Below, piece by piece: positions 49,646 through 59,153 of a stretch of DNA of 64,000 bases. The translations under genes were made by a program, and so were the position numbers. Location of the stretch: NCBI GenBank assembly GCA_963744935.1, contig CAVUVM010000004.1, positions 620,001-684,000 of the forward strand. Direction: 5' to 3'. This DNA is from Bog-473 sp963744935 (lineage in GTDB: Bacteria; Actinomycetota; Acidimicrobiia; Acidimicrobiales; RAAP-2). The notes below the pieces were generated by a model. It saw only the letters and a program-made list of their open reading frames with translations, made no database searches and was not told where the DNA came from. Numbering within the stretch: position 1 is the stretch's first letter; the number at the start of each line of letters is the position of its first letter.

Positions 49646-50830
49646 GTGGGCGACGTCTACTACGACCAGTACAGCGTCGAGATCAACGCTGACCCGTATC
49701 CGGTGTACCAGCGGCTACGCGAAGAGGCACCCCTCTACTACAACGACACACACGACTTCTTCGCGGTGAGCCGGTTCGAGGACGTGGAGAAGGGCCTCCT
49801 CGACGCCCAGACCTACATTTCCGGGAAGGGCGCCATCCTCGAGGTCATCAAGGCGGACATCAACATTCCACCGGGCGTCATCATCTTCGAGGACCCACCC
49901 ACCCACACCATCCACCGCCGCCTGCTGTCGCGTGCCTTCACTCCTCGACGCGTGGCGGAGCTCGAGCCCAAGATCCGGGAATTCTGTGCGCACAGTCTCG
50001 ATCCGCTTGTCGGCTCCGACGGCTTCGACTTCATTGCCGACCTTGGCGCGCAGATGCCGATGCGTGTCATCGGCATGCTCCTCGGGATTCCCGAAAGCGA
50101 TCAAGAGGCAGTACGCGATCACGTCGATGCGAACCTTCGCACCAACGAAGGCGAACCGATGAAGGTCACAGAGGACTTCGTGACGGGAGCGATGTTCGCG
50201 GATTACGTCGACTGGCGAGCCGAGCATCCCTCGGATGACATCATGACGGAGCTCCTCACCGTCGAATTCACCGACGAGACCGGGACGGTCCGCAGACTGA
50301 CACGGAACGAGCTCCTGACCTACATCGAGGTCCTGGCCGGCGCGGGGAACGAGACGACCACCCGCCTCATCGGATGGACCGCGAAGGTGTTGGCTGACCA
50401 TCCGGATCAGCGCGCTGAACTCGTGAAGGACCGTTCGCTCATCGCGAACGCCATCGAGGAGATCCTGCGCTTCGAGTCGCCGGCTCCCCATGTCGGCAGG
50501 TGCGTCGCTCGGGAGGATCTCAGCGTGCACGGCTCAACGGTCCCGGCAGGAAGCGTCATGTTGTTCCTCCTGGGCTCGGCCAACCGTGATGACCGTCGCT
50601 TCTCAGACGGCGACAGCTTCGACATTCATCGCAACGAAGGGCGGCACCTGACCTTCGGAAACGGGATCCACCTGTGCATGGGCTCCGCTCTGGCGCGCAT
50701 GGAAGGCTGCATCGCACTCGACGAGGTGCTCTCGCGATTTCCCGAGTGGCAGATCGACACTCCCAACGCCCGCCTGTCACCGACGTCGACCGTCCGGGGT
50801 TGGGAGACGCTTCCCGCGCTGCTCCCGTAG
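49646..50830 (+). CDS. Cytochrome P450
   Basis: The 394-residue P450 has I-helix AGAGNETTTR (231-240), the K-helix EEILR (271-275) and FGNGIHLCMG with heme ligand C344. The Gly-Asn-Glu-Thr in the I-helix (in place of Gly-x-Asp/Glu-Thr) is typical of bacterial CYP families that hydroxylate terpenoids or steroids. GTG 49646 follows GGAGGGA. It is followed 13 bp later by a TetR gene on the same strand. Confidence 0.95.
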   Translation: MGDVYYDQYSVEINADPYPVYQRLREEAPLYYNDTHDFFAVSRFEDVEKGLLDAQTYISGKGAILEVIKADINIPPGVIIFEDPPTHTIHRRLLSRAFTPRRVAELEPKIREFCAHSLDPLVGSDGFDFIADLGAQMPMRVIGMLLGIPESDQEAVRDHVDANLRTNEGEPMKVTEDFVTGAMFADYVDWRAEHPSDDIMTELLTVEFTDETGTVRRLTRNELLTYIEVLAGAGNETTTRLIGWTAKVLADHPDQRAELVKDRSLIANAIEEILRFESPAPHVGRCVAREDLSVHGSTVPAGSVMLFLLGSANRDDRRFSDGDSFDIHRNEGRHLTFGNGIHLCMGSALARMEGCIALDEVLSRFPEWQIDTPNARLSPTSTVRGWETLPALLP

Positions 50831-50843
50831 CCCGAGCGAAACG

Positions 50844-51470
50844 ATGCCTGTCTCTTCAGAGCCGAAAGCACGAAGCTACGACAGCCCGATGCGCCGTCAG
50901 CAGGCGAGCGAGACCCGCGACCGCATTGTCACGGTGGGATGCCGGATACTCCAAAGCTCCTCCGTGCGCGACTGGAGGGCACTGACGATCCGGGGTGTCG
51001 CCGAACAGGCCGGCGTGAACGAGCGGACGGTGTACCGCTACTTCGGGAACGAGAGGGGACTGCGGGACGCCGTCATGCACCGGCTCGAACAACAGGCCGG
51101 CATCGACCTCAAAGACATGGGCCTCGAGGACTTGGCAGACATGACAGCCCGCATTTTTACCCATGTCTCCAACTATCCACTGCGAGCAAAGCCACCTCTC
51201 GATCCGACGCTGGCCGACGCGAATCTCCGCCAGAGGAGCGCGCTGTTCGCTGCACTGGCGGACGCGACGGCACAGTGGAGTGAGAGGGACCGCCATGCCA
51301 CGGCCGCCCTGCTCGACGTCCTCTGGAGCGTGGCGACCTACGAACGCCTCGTCTCGGACTGGGAGATGGACTCCGATGAGGCGATCCGGGCCGTCACCTG
51401 GGCAATCGATCTGATCACGAACGCGGTCCGGGGTGACGAGCGACCGCCACGGCCGACGGACACACCGTGA
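50844..51470 (+). CDS. TetR-family regulator
   Basis: The 208-residue protein has a TetR HTH (RDRIVTVGCRILQ, LTIRGVAEQAGVNERTVYRYFGNERGLRDAV, residues ~24-75). It lies 13 bp behind the P450 and is likely co-transcribed, suggesting that it controls the P450 promoter. It converges with the MarR gene next door, leaving only 4 bp between. Confidence 0.9.
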   Translation: MPVSSEPKARSYDSPMRRQQASETRDRIVTVGCRILQSSSVRDWRALTIRGVAEQAGVNERTVYRYFGNERGLRDAVMHRLEQQAGIDLKDMGLEDLADMTARIFTHVSNYPLRAKPPLDPTLADANLRQRSALFAALADATAQWSERDRHATAALLDVLWSVATYERLVSDWEMDSDEAIRAVTWAIDLITNAVRGDERPPRPTDTP

Positions 51471-51474
51471 GGAC

Positions 51475-52044
51475 CTATGCCCCTGCCTTGCGCGCTTCTC
51501 GGGATCCGAGCTCTTCGATGACTTCGTTCGAACGCTCGGCATCGAATTCGTTCCCGCTGACCCGCAGCTCGGCGAGGAGAGCGATGAGCTGACCGCGCTG
51601 CCGCTCGGAGAGACCAATGCGCTCGTAAACGGTCGCGTTGAGGTCCCGGGTGGCCTCGGTGGCCGCCCTCCGGCCCCGTGGAGTGATGACGGCCAACGTG
51701 GTGCGGGCATCCGACGGGTGCGGTTCACGGCGAACGAGCTTCTCGTCCTCGAGCCGGTCGATGATGTTCGTGACAGTCGCCGGCGGGATGCGAAGGGTCT
51801 TGCTGATCCAGCTGAGGGTCAGGGCTGATTCGGGGTCCGTCGCCAGCCACGCCAGGACCTGGTAGCGCGCAAAGGTCAGGTCGTGGCTGCGCATCACCTC
51901 GTTGACCTGGTCGTTGAGGAGTTGGTAGGAGCGGAGGATGGCGGTGTACACGGCCATGCCCGACGCGGCCTCGGGCTCCCAGCGCTCGAGCCACACCCGA
52001 CGCGAGGCTTCAACGACGTCGAACGGGGCTACCTCGAATCCCAT
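51475..52044 (-). CDS. MarR-family regulator
   Basis: The 189-residue protein is MarR-like: LTFARYQVLAWLATDPESALTLSWISKTLRIPPATVTNIIDRLEDEKLVRREPHPSDAR is the HTH and wing (pattern LT..q...L..L). It has N- and C-terminal helices longer than the MarR at 45215. It is the last gene of the operon that starts at 59029 and may sense its substrate. Confidence 0.9.
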   Translation of the reverse strand: MGFEVAPFDVVEASRRVWLERWEPEAASGMAVYTAILRSYQLLNDQVNEVMRSHDLTFARYQVLAWLATDPESALTLSWISKTLRIPPATVTNIIDRLEDEKLVRREPHPSDARTTLAVITPRGRRAATEATRDLNATVYERIGLSERQRGQLIALLAELRVSGNEFDAERSNEVIEELGSREARKAGA

Positions 52045-52075
52045 CCCGGAAGGATAGGACGCCCGCTGAACGCTT

Positions 52076-54511
52076 CTACGTGTGCGTCGCGAGCCAGCCA
52101 CCGATGATCCCCTCCTCGCTGAGCGCGTCGATCTCCTCCCGGGTCAGGCCAAGCTCCTCCAAGATCTCCTCTGTATGTTCGCCGAGCAACGGCGCATGGC
52201 GATCGTGCAGACGCCCCGGACCGCGGGAAAACCGCATCGGGAGCGTGCTGTAGCGGGCGGTCCCGGCCACGGGATGATCCACCTCCTCGAAGAAGCTTCG
52301 GGAGGCGAGCTGCGCGAGATCCGGCTGGCAGTGGGGCTGGACGACCCGTCCCACCGGGACACCGGCCTCCCACAACCGCGTGACGATGTCGTCGGCCGAC
52401 TTGTCGCGGCACCAGATCCCGAGGAACGTATCGATCCGATCATGCTGTCGCACACGCCCTGCCATCGTGGCAAGCGCCGGATCCGCGGCCCATTCGGGAT
52501 CACCCAGAGCGTGGCAAAGCGACGACCACTGCGCGTCCGTCGCCACGGCGATCGCGACCCAGCTGTCGTCACGTCCGAGGTCATCGGGGCCGGCGGCCTG
52601 ATAGAGGTTCTGTGGGGCCGCCGTTGGCCCACGGTTCCCGGCCCGAGCCAGCAGTGCTCCGTAGGCGGAGAATTCGATCGCTTGCTCAGCCGCGACGTTC
52701 GCGGCGGCCTCGACCATGGCTGCTTCGACGAGACCCCCTTGGCCCGTCCGCTCCCGGTGCTCGATTGCAAGCAGCAGGCCGAACAACGCGTGCAGTCCGG
52801 CGTTCGGGTCGCCGACACAGTAGGGCTCGAACGGCAGAAGATCGGGATGCCCAGTGAGCCAAGTGAGTCCTGCGGCGTCCTCGATCACGAACGCGAACGC
52901 AGCCTGATCGCGCCACGGCCCCTCGAGACCGAACCCCGGCATTCGGAGCATGACGAGATCCGGCCGATCGGCCCGCAGCGTCTCGTAGCCGAGACCAAGC
53001 TGCTCCAATACCCGCGGGGTGTAGTTCTCGATCAGGACGTCACAGGTCGCGACGAGCCGGTGCACGAGCGCGATGCCACGATCGTCACTGAGGTCGATGG
53101 TCATGCTTTTCTTGTTGGTGTTCAGTGCGGCGAAGATCGGCCCGCGCTCCCAGAACTGGTCCTCGGTCTGTGGGACGCCACCGACGAGTCGGGCACCATC
53201 GGGACGACTGGGCGACTCGAGGTGGATCACTTCCGCTCCCAGCAGCGCGAGCACGTGGCTGGCCAACGGTCCTGCCCAATAGGCCGTCATGTCGAGCACG
53301 CGCAGGCCTTGAAACGGAAGTCCGCCTGACCCTGCCGAGGGGTCGGCACTCCGGCGGGGCTCGCTCCGCCACGCCTCGTCGATGGAGTGCTCTCCGAGCC
53401 CAGGGGCAGGCTCTGGAGGTCGGAGGCATCCAGCACCCAGCCTGAAGGGGGGTCTTGGGTTGGCCGAACCGTCACGCGGGTTGGCAAGGAAGGTGTCACG
53501 AACGCGGAACTGCTCGAACGTGGTGATGGTGGACCCGTTGGAGATCGGCGCGTTGGGAATCCGAAAGGCCGAAGCAAGATCGAGCACCTCGTCTATGGTC
53601 CGCGAGCCCACCCAGGCGTCGATCGTCGGTTCCAGCGCGGTGCGGTCGAGGAAGAGCTTCGGATCCTCCATCCACTCGGGGTGCTCGACCATGGCGCAGA
53701 AGTCGAGCCATTGCTGCCCCGTCCCGCACCCGAGCCCGACAAGCCCGTCGCGGGCGGCGCCGACGCCCGGCGTTGCGACGAAGCGGCGCTTTCGCATCGG
53801 ACGGCCCAATTGATCGTTGAAGGTCACGGGGTAGTACGTGAGGCACATCGCCGATGCTTCGAGCATCGACACGTCGACGAGCTCGCCCTCCGGGCCGCTA
53901 CGCCGGATTGCTGCCAGCGTTCCGATGGCCGCGAAGAGACCGGAGAGCCACTCTCCGATCTGGCCGCCGACGAACACTGGTGCACGCTCGGGCCTGCCAC
54001 GGGCAAGCCCGACGATCCCTCCCGACCACGCCTGCAGCGTGAACTCCGTGGCGGCCATGTCGTGCCACGGGCCATCGAGCCCGAACGGCGTGATAGACGT
54101 CACGACCAGGTGCGGATGCGCCCGCAGGAGCGCACGTGGCGCCAGCGTCGGGTCCTCCCCTGCCACCGAGCCGCGGGACCAGACGACGACGTCAGCCGAA
54201 GAGAGAAGCGCGTGCAGCGGCCCGAGGCCCCCGCTGCCGTCGGCGTCGATGACAGCGCTCCGTTTCGATGCGCTGAGGAAGTTGAAGAGCGCGCCATCGG
54301 CATCGGGTGGAATGGCGGCACCCGAGGCCGACCACCGCCGCAGGGGATCGCCCTCGGGCGTCTCGACCTTGACCACCTCGGCGCCTCCGTCGGCCAGCAG
54401 CTTGGTGCAGTACGCACCCGCGATCCACGTGGAGAGATCGACGATGCGAAGCCCGCTCAGCGGTGGCACCAAGGGTGCGCCGTTCGCGGATTCCGCATGC
54501 GGTGCCGTCAC
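52076..54511 (-). CDS. Fused CaiB/BaiF CoA-transferase (two tandem domains)
   Basis: The 811-residue protein is two complete family III CoA-transferase domains in tandem, residues ~18-385 and ~400-811. In the second domain the catalytic Asp is present in VGDPNAGLHAL (D568). In the first the equivalent position is Glu (IGEWLSGLFAA, E187). The family moves CoA between acids by way of an acyl-aspartyl anhydride. A single-chain fusion resembles a covalently linked dimer. GTG 54511 follows closely on the crotonase stop; this is the fifth gene of the operon. Confidence 0.9.
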   Translation of the reverse strand: MTAPHAESANGAPLVPPLSGLRIVDLSTWIAGAYCTKLLADGGAEVVKVETPEGDPLRRWSASGAAIPPDADGALFNFLSASKRSAVIDADGSGGLGPLHALLSSADVVVWSRGSVAGEDPTLAPRALLRAHPHLVVTSITPFGLDGPWHDMAATEFTLQAWSGGIVGLARGRPERAPVFVGGQIGEWLSGLFAAIGTLAAIRRSGPEGELVDVSMLEASAMCLTYYPVTFNDQLGRPMRKRRFVATPGVGAARDGLVGLGCGTGQQWLDFCAMVEHPEWMEDPKLFLDRTALEPTIDAWVGSRTIDEVLDLASAFRIPNAPISNGSTITTFEQFRVRDTFLANPRDGSANPRPPFRLGAGCLRPPEPAPGLGEHSIDEAWRSEPRRSADPSAGSGGLPFQGLRVLDMTAYWAGPLASHVLALLGAEVIHLESPSRPDGARLVGGVPQTEDQFWERGPIFAALNTNKKSMTIDLSDDRGIALVHRLVATCDVLIENYTPRVLEQLGLGYETLRADRPDLVMLRMPGFGLEGPWRDQAAFAFVIEDAAGLTWLTGHPDLLPFEPYCVGDPNAGLHALFGLLLAIEHRERTGQGGLVEAAMVEAAANVAAEQAIEFSAYGALLARAGNRGPTAAPQNLYQAAGPDDLGRDDSWVAIAVATDAQWSSLCHALGDPEWAADPALATMAGRVRQHDRIDTFLGIWCRDKSADDIVTRLWEAGVPVGRVVQPHCQPDLAQLASRSFFEEVDHPVAGTARYSTLPMRFSRGPGRLHDRHAPLLGEHTEEILEELGLTREEIDALSEEGIIGGWLATHT

Positions 54512-54513
54512 GG

Positions 54514-55485
54514 TCAGTCAGTTTCGGTGCGCCGGCGTCCGGATTGGCTCAGGCGCCACTCGGGAGGAAACGCGGCGTCGTTGTCTTTCACGGCGAGGTT
54601 GAGACCGGCATCCATCGTCTCCTGGCTGAGCGTCGCCCGCTTGCCGTCGACGTCATCTCGGAGCATCCCGCCCATTGACTCGAGCCAGGCACTGAGAAGA
54701 CTGCCCATGTACTCCCCTTGGTGCTGCTTCATCACCTCGAAGAACACCTTCTGCATGAACACGGTGTCGGTAGGCCGCGTGCGTGCACACGCGTTCGCAT
54801 ATTTCTCCACCTCAGCCTCGAGTTCCGCTCGCGGCACGACGCTGTTCACGAAATTGCAGTCGTACATCTGCTGCGCGGTGAAGGGACGGCCGGTGAAGAC
54901 CATTTCCTGGAATTTCCGCAACCCCATCATCATCGCCCACTGCCACATGCGCGGCGCGTACCCGACATACCGGAATGCCGGATGACCGAAGAGGGCGTCG
55001 TCCGACGAAATCACGAGATCTGCGTCGGCTGCCTGGTAGAAGTGCCAGCCGTAGCAGTAACCCTTGACTTCGAGGATGCTGATCTTCTTGAAGTCTTGCA
55101 ACGTACGGCAGCCCGATCTCGTGTTGCCGTACCAATGCAGCAGTGACGCGCCGGCTCGGTACGAGCGAGGGTTCGGCATGGTGACATCGTCTTCGTCGTC
55201 GAGGCCGAACTCCTCTTGGAGCGCGGATCCCTCGGCTCGCTTCGCCATTAATTCGTCGAGATCAGCCCCCGTCCCCAAATGGTCGCCGACACCCCGTACC
55301 ACGAGAACCTTGACATCATCGTCGATGCTGGCCTTGAACAAGAGGTCCGCATACCGCCTGCGCGCGGCGATGGTGGGGATGTTCAACTGGTCTGGCCTGT
55401 TGAGAGTGATCGTGGCGATCCGGGTGCTGGGATCCTTCTCGTAGAGAATGATCTCCTCCGGTGGCGGGACATCGGCCTCGGTCAC
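54514..55485 (-). CDS. Enoyl-CoA hydratase/isomerase family protein
   Basis: The 323-residue crotonase has IATITLNRPDQLN at the start and the oxyanion-hole regions HLGTGADLDELM and LEVKGYCYGWHFYQAADADLVI. It is longer than the usual 260 by a C-terminal helix extension. GTG 55485 follows AGGAG at eight bases. It shares an operon with a CoA-transferase, and both would act on the same CoA thioester. Confidence 0.88.
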   Translation of the reverse strand: MTEADVPPPEEIILYEKDPSTRIATITLNRPDQLNIPTIAARRRYADLLFKASIDDDVKVLVVRGVGDHLGTGADLDELMAKRAEGSALQEEFGLDDEDDVTMPNPRSYRAGASLLHWYGNTRSGCRTLQDFKKISILEVKGYCYGWHFYQAADADLVISSDDALFGHPAFRYVGYAPRMWQWAMMMGLRKFQEMVFTGRPFTAQQMYDCNFVNSVVPRAELEAEVEKYANACARTRPTDTVFMQKVFFEVMKQHQGEYMGSLLSAWLESMGGMLRDDVDGKRATLSQETMDAGLNLAVKDNDAAFPPEWRLSQSGRRRTETD

Positions 55486-55486
55486 G

Positions 55487-56620
55487 TCAGGAACTCCTCT
55501 CTTCGCGAAATGGAACCGTGCACAGCGCTTCGGGACCAGCGGCGCTGATGTGCAGCGGCTCCTGGACGTAGAGCGCGCCTCGCCCTTCCTTCCACACGTA
55601 GGCAGTGAGCGAGAAAACCATGCCTGCCTCGAAGTTTTCCTCAACGGCAGCGACTGGGAGCACGTGCGTGACGAGGGGGAGATCGAAGCCCAGGCCCAGG
55701 CCTCGTGCGACCGGCATGGGAGGGGGTGGAACTCCCGCCGCGTCATACGCGTCGAGAAGGCCGCTCAAGGGGGCACCGACCTGGCAGCGCTCGATGAGCC
55801 GATCCCACAGCTCCCGCCACCGGCCCCACAGCGACTCGTCGCCCATGACCTCACCGCCCACAGCCTGGGTCCGGCCGAGCTCGCCGACGTAGCCACCCAG
55901 GATCACCCCCGCATCGAATGCCACGAGATCGCCGCGGTCGACCGGCACGTCCCTACTCGCACGACGCCACGGGTGCTCGGGCGAAGTGATCCACGCAACG
56001 TCTTGTGACGCCGGGGTGGTGACGCCCGCCTCTGCCATTGCCTCCATGAAGACGCCGGTGAGCTGGCGCTCCGTGATCCCGGGAGCGAGTGCCGCCACGG
56101 CCGCGCCGAGCGCTCCCTCGGCGACGCGGACCGACCCACGGATCGCGACGATCTCCTCGGGCAGCTTGACCCGGCGTACCCGGCGCAGCAGGGGCTCGCC
56201 ATCTACGAGCTCGGCCGAGGGGAACGCCTTTGGCAAAAGCCGCGCTGATGAGGGCGAGAGGCCGTCGGTGCCAACGGTCCGAGCCGTCGCGGCACCCTCG
56301 ACCCTCTGGAGAGCCTCGAGGAAGTTCATCGAGTTGAAGGAGATCCCGTACAGGTTCTCATGGGGTATTTCGGCAGGGATGCCCTCGTCCCAGGTGCTCA
56401 GGAGGTGGACGGCCCCGGTCGCACGCACAAGCACGCACCCGGGGCCGAAGGCCCGCGACCCCGCGGTCCAGAGCCGCGGCGCACCCGATACGTAGCGAGC
56501 ATTCGCTTCCCGTCCGACCACGAGCACGTCGATGTCGGCCGCCTCCATCTCGGCCAGCATCCGGTCCCGGCGGGCACGCCGCAAGACTGCGTCGTCGGGA
56601 AGAACGTCAACGACCGTCAC
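55487..56620 (-). CDS. M24-family protein with degenerate metal site (pseudopeptidase)
   Basis: The 377-residue protein has a creatinase-type N-terminal domain and a pita-bread M24 domain. D236 (AFDAG) and E354 are kept, but the second Asp is E247, the His is R306 (ARGLGLG in place of GHG) and the middle Glu is T339. Three of five metal ligands are therefore lost, so it is probably non-catalytic or uses another chemistry. The next gene encodes an intact relative. GTG 56620 is the start. Confidence 0.8.
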   Translation of the reverse strand: MTVVDVLPDDAVLRRARRDRMLAEMEAADIDVLVVGREANARYVSGAPRLWTAGSRAFGPGCVLVRATGAVHLLSTWDEGIPAEIPHENLYGISFNSMNFLEALQRVEGAATARTVGTDGLSPSSARLLPKAFPSAELVDGEPLLRRVRRVKLPEEIVAIRGSVRVAEGALGAAVAALAPGITERQLTGVFMEAMAEAGVTTPASQDVAWITSPEHPWRRASRDVPVDRGDLVAFDAGVILGGYVGELGRTQAVGGEVMGDESLWGRWRELWDRLIERCQVGAPLSGLLDAYDAAGVPPPPMPVARGLGLGFDLPLVTHVLPVAAVEENFEAGMVFSLTAYVWKEGRGALYVQEPLHISAAGPEALCTVPFREERSS

Positions 56621-56627
56621 CGGCTGC

Positions 56628-57857
56628 TCAGAAGGGGTCGTAGGAATAGTCGGTCATCGGTTCCCACCCGTCTTCGGTGATGAGCAGGACCTCCTCAGAG
56701 CGGTAGCCGGCCGCACCGTCCTCCCACACGATGGGTTCGAGCACCAGCACCATGCCAGCGGCGAGTACGAGGGACGCATCGAACGCCTCGCCGATATCAC
56801 TGCCGACATAGGGCATTTCGGCGCTGTCGATCCCGAGACCGTGACCGAGGTAGAAGTGGGGCATCCATGGCTTGACGCCTCCGGCCGCCCTGATGGCGGC
56901 AGAGGTGAGATCCGCCGCCGTTGCTCCGGCGCGGGTGATCTCGAGGACCGCGTCCATGATCGATCGCCACCGCTCGAACTGTGCGCGCTGTCGCGCATCG
57001 GGTTCGCGTCCCACCACCCAGGTGCGCCCGAAGTCGGAGTGGAACCCTGCGTAGCTGATGCCGGTGTCGACCCACAGAACGTCGCCTTCCACCAGCTCGC
57101 GCTCCGTCGAGAGGAGCGGGCACGCGAGATCGCCGGTTGTGGTCCATGGCCCGTCAGCGATGGTGGCGGGCATGACCTGCCAGATCGGGTCGAGCACGTT
57201 GGCGTCGGCGCCTGCATCGAAGATCGTCCTCAAGAAGGTTGCCGTCAGATTTGTCTGACGCACGCCGGGCGCAAGCGCCGCCTGCACCTCGGCGACGGCG
57301 TGCTCGGTGATGCGCAGGCCTTGGCGCATGCACGAAAGCTCATCTGGTGTCTTGATCGCCTTGGCCCTGCTGACTACGGGTCCGGCGTCGACCGGAGGAT
57401 CGGGTGCGAACAAGAGCGATCGCTCCCGGCGCAGGGCATTGGTCCATTCGTCGATCGCGATCTTTGCGCCGGCCGACACGAGCTGCCCCAACTGCGATAC
57501 GAAAAGCTGCACACCCTCGTCGAAATCGAGGTAGACGGGCCCGTGGATGTGATCCGAAGGCAACCCCGTGCGCAGCCCGTCGTCCTCTCGCATGGGCGAG
57601 AAGAGATGGGGGTTCTCGTCTTCGACAAGGACGACGGCAACCGGCTGCTCGAAGTTGGCCCGCCCTGAATCGGCAAGCGGCCAGATGGCACCGGTTGCGT
57701 AGACGACGTTGGTGTTGCCGAGCAGGATCAAGACGTCGAGCCCCTGCTCGCGCATGATCGCCCGGATCTTTTCCCCCCGGTCATGCTGCAGTCGAGCGAG
57801 ATCCGCGTCAGGAGGGATACGCGTGGCCGCCGCCGCCGCCATCAGCCCGGCCGCCAT
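56628..57857 (-). CDS. M24-family metallopeptidase / creatinase-like hydrolase
   Basis: The 409-residue protein is an intact M24 member: WVDTGISYAGFHSDFGRT (two Asp), GHGLGID (His), LVLEPIVW (Glu) and YRSEEVLL (Glu). The family includes Xaa-Pro aminopeptidases, creatinases and the lyase DddP, so the reaction is not fixed. ATG 57857 overlaps the amidohydrolase stop (TGATG). It forms a probable pair with the degenerate paralogue 7 bp downstream. Confidence 0.85.
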   Translation of the reverse strand: MAAGLMAAAAATRIPPDADLARLQHDRGEKIRAIMREQGLDVLILLGNTNVVYATGAIWPLADSGRANFEQPVAVVLVEDENPHLFSPMREDDGLRTGLPSDHIHGPVYLDFDEGVQLFVSQLGQLVSAGAKIAIDEWTNALRRERSLLFAPDPPVDAGPVVSRAKAIKTPDELSCMRQGLRITEHAVAEVQAALAPGVRQTNLTATFLRTIFDAGADANVLDPIWQVMPATIADGPWTTTGDLACPLLSTERELVEGDVLWVDTGISYAGFHSDFGRTWVVGREPDARQRAQFERWRSIMDAVLEITRAGATAADLTSAAIRAAGGVKPWMPHFYLGHGLGIDSAEMPYVGSDIGEAFDASLVLAAGMVLVLEPIVWEDGAAGYRSEEVLLITEDGWEPMTDYSYDPF

Positions 57858-59029
57858 CAGTCGTCCAGCCCGAGGTACCGCTTGACGTTGCCCCCGACGA
57901 TAGCGGTCGCGGCCTCGGCACCCACCGCATCGACGACTTCGGCCAGCGACTGGGTGCTGTACCCGTAGGTGCTCTCGTTGTGCGGGAAGTCGGTCGACCA
58001 CATCACCCGCTCGATGCCGATGCGGGCTAACAGCGCAAGACCGAGCCGGTCGACCATGAACGACGCGAACATGTGGTTGTCCCAGTAATAGGTCGGTTTG
58101 TGCTGCACTTTCAGATTGGCGAGGTGCTGGAACGACGCTGCAATGTGTTCCGCGTCCTGAAGCGCCGACGGCACCCAGTTGATGCCGCCCTCGAACCACC
58201 CGACACGGAGCCCGGGATGCCGGTCGAGGATGCCACCGAAGATGTACTTGCCAAAGGCATCGCGGAAGGGAGCCACGGACTGGAGCATCCCGATGCTGAC
58301 GGCGTTGAACTCGTTCGGGGTTGCCGGCGGGTTCTCACCGATGTGATGTGAGACCGGAACTTGCGCCTCTTCGATCACGTCCCAGACCGGATCCATCGCA
58401 GTGCTGGCGTAGTCGATCGGCCGTTTCTCGAGGTCCTTGCCCGGCGAGAGCGGCATGAGGAACGTCTTCAGCCCGAGCGCCTTGAGCTCGCTGATCGTCC
58501 TGCGAGCTCCCCCTGCGTCCCACCAGTTGATCAGGCCCACGCCGTAGATGCGGTTGTTCGACCGCTCCTGAACGTCCGCAATGTGCTCGTTGTAGATGCG
58601 GAAGCACAGCTCGCGCACCTCCCGGTCCGGCCACCCGAACAGGGCAAGAACGGAGTTCGGGAAGACCAGCTCCTTGGAGACTCCTTCCGAATCGAGCGCC
58701 GCGAGTCGGGCGTCGACGTCACCGGTGTGCGAACCCGGAACGGGGTCGTACTGCGTCAGCACCTCGATGAACTCGGGCACGAGGATTGACTTCCCGTCCA
58801 TGCCGATCACCCATCCGCCGCCGACGTTCATGACACGCGGGGCGCGGTCTTTCATGCCGTCGGGAAAGCCCTTGAAGAAGATGTCCTCGGCCAGCGAGAT
58901 GTGGTCGTCAGCGGAGAACACCTCGGTCCCCGCGGGGAGTCCGAGGTCCAGGACCGGACCGGGATGACGATCCTTGGGAGCGCCCAGACCGTCGGGTGGG
59001 TACGTCAGCCTCGTCGAGTTACCGGTCAT
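57857..59029 (-). CDS. Amidohydrolase_2-family hydrolase/decarboxylase
   Basis: The 390-residue TIM-barrel enzyme has FSADDHISL (metal-site start, HxH altered), VSHHIGENPP in the middle and MWSTDFPHNES with the C-terminal metal Asp. This is the ACMSD-type amidohydrolase-2 group. ATG 59029 has a GGGGGAG stretch immediately upstream, tighter than usual. It is the first gene of the six-gene minus-strand operon and is related to the protein at 14740. Confidence 0.85.
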   Translation of the reverse strand: MTGNSTRLTYPPDGLGAPKDRHPGPVLDLGLPAGTEVFSADDHISLAEDIFFKGFPDGMKDRAPRVMNVGGGWVIGMDGKSILVPEFIEVLTQYDPVPGSHTGDVDARLAALDSEGVSKELVFPNSVLALFGWPDREVRELCFRIYNEHIADVQERSNNRIYGVGLINWWDAGGARRTISELKALGLKTFLMPLSPGKDLEKRPIDYASTAMDPVWDVIEEAQVPVSHHIGENPPATPNEFNAVSIGMLQSVAPFRDAFGKYIFGGILDRHPGLRVGWFEGGINWVPSALQDAEHIAASFQHLANLKVQHKPTYYWDNHMFASFMVDRLGLALLARIGIERVMWSTDFPHNESTYGYSTQSLAEVVDAVGAEAATAIVGGNVKRYLGLDD

Positions 59030-59061
59030 CTCCCCCGCTTCGCTTGGCAACGAATGGAGCA

Positions 59062-59091
59062 AGATTACTTCGGCTTCGTAGCAATCGTCAA
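59062..59091 (-). promoter_or_regulatory. Promoter of the six-gene catabolic operon
   Basis: On the minus strand TTGACG (59091-59086), an 18-bp spacer and TAATCT (59067-59062) make a good promoter. Transcription would start near 59055, 26 bp before the amidohydrolase start. The divergent FAD-dehydrogenase gene shares the same 120-bp region. Confidence 0.6.
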
Positions 59092-59153
59092 CGGATCCTG
59101 CTAGCTTGCTTCCGCACTGAAGCAGCACTGTGGGAGTTCGGAGAGGTCGTGAC

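Noticed and set aside
52082..53329. A long plus-strand frame opposite the CoA-transferase
   Set aside because: It is antisense to a gene with clear domains and codon use, as often happens in high-GC DNA.
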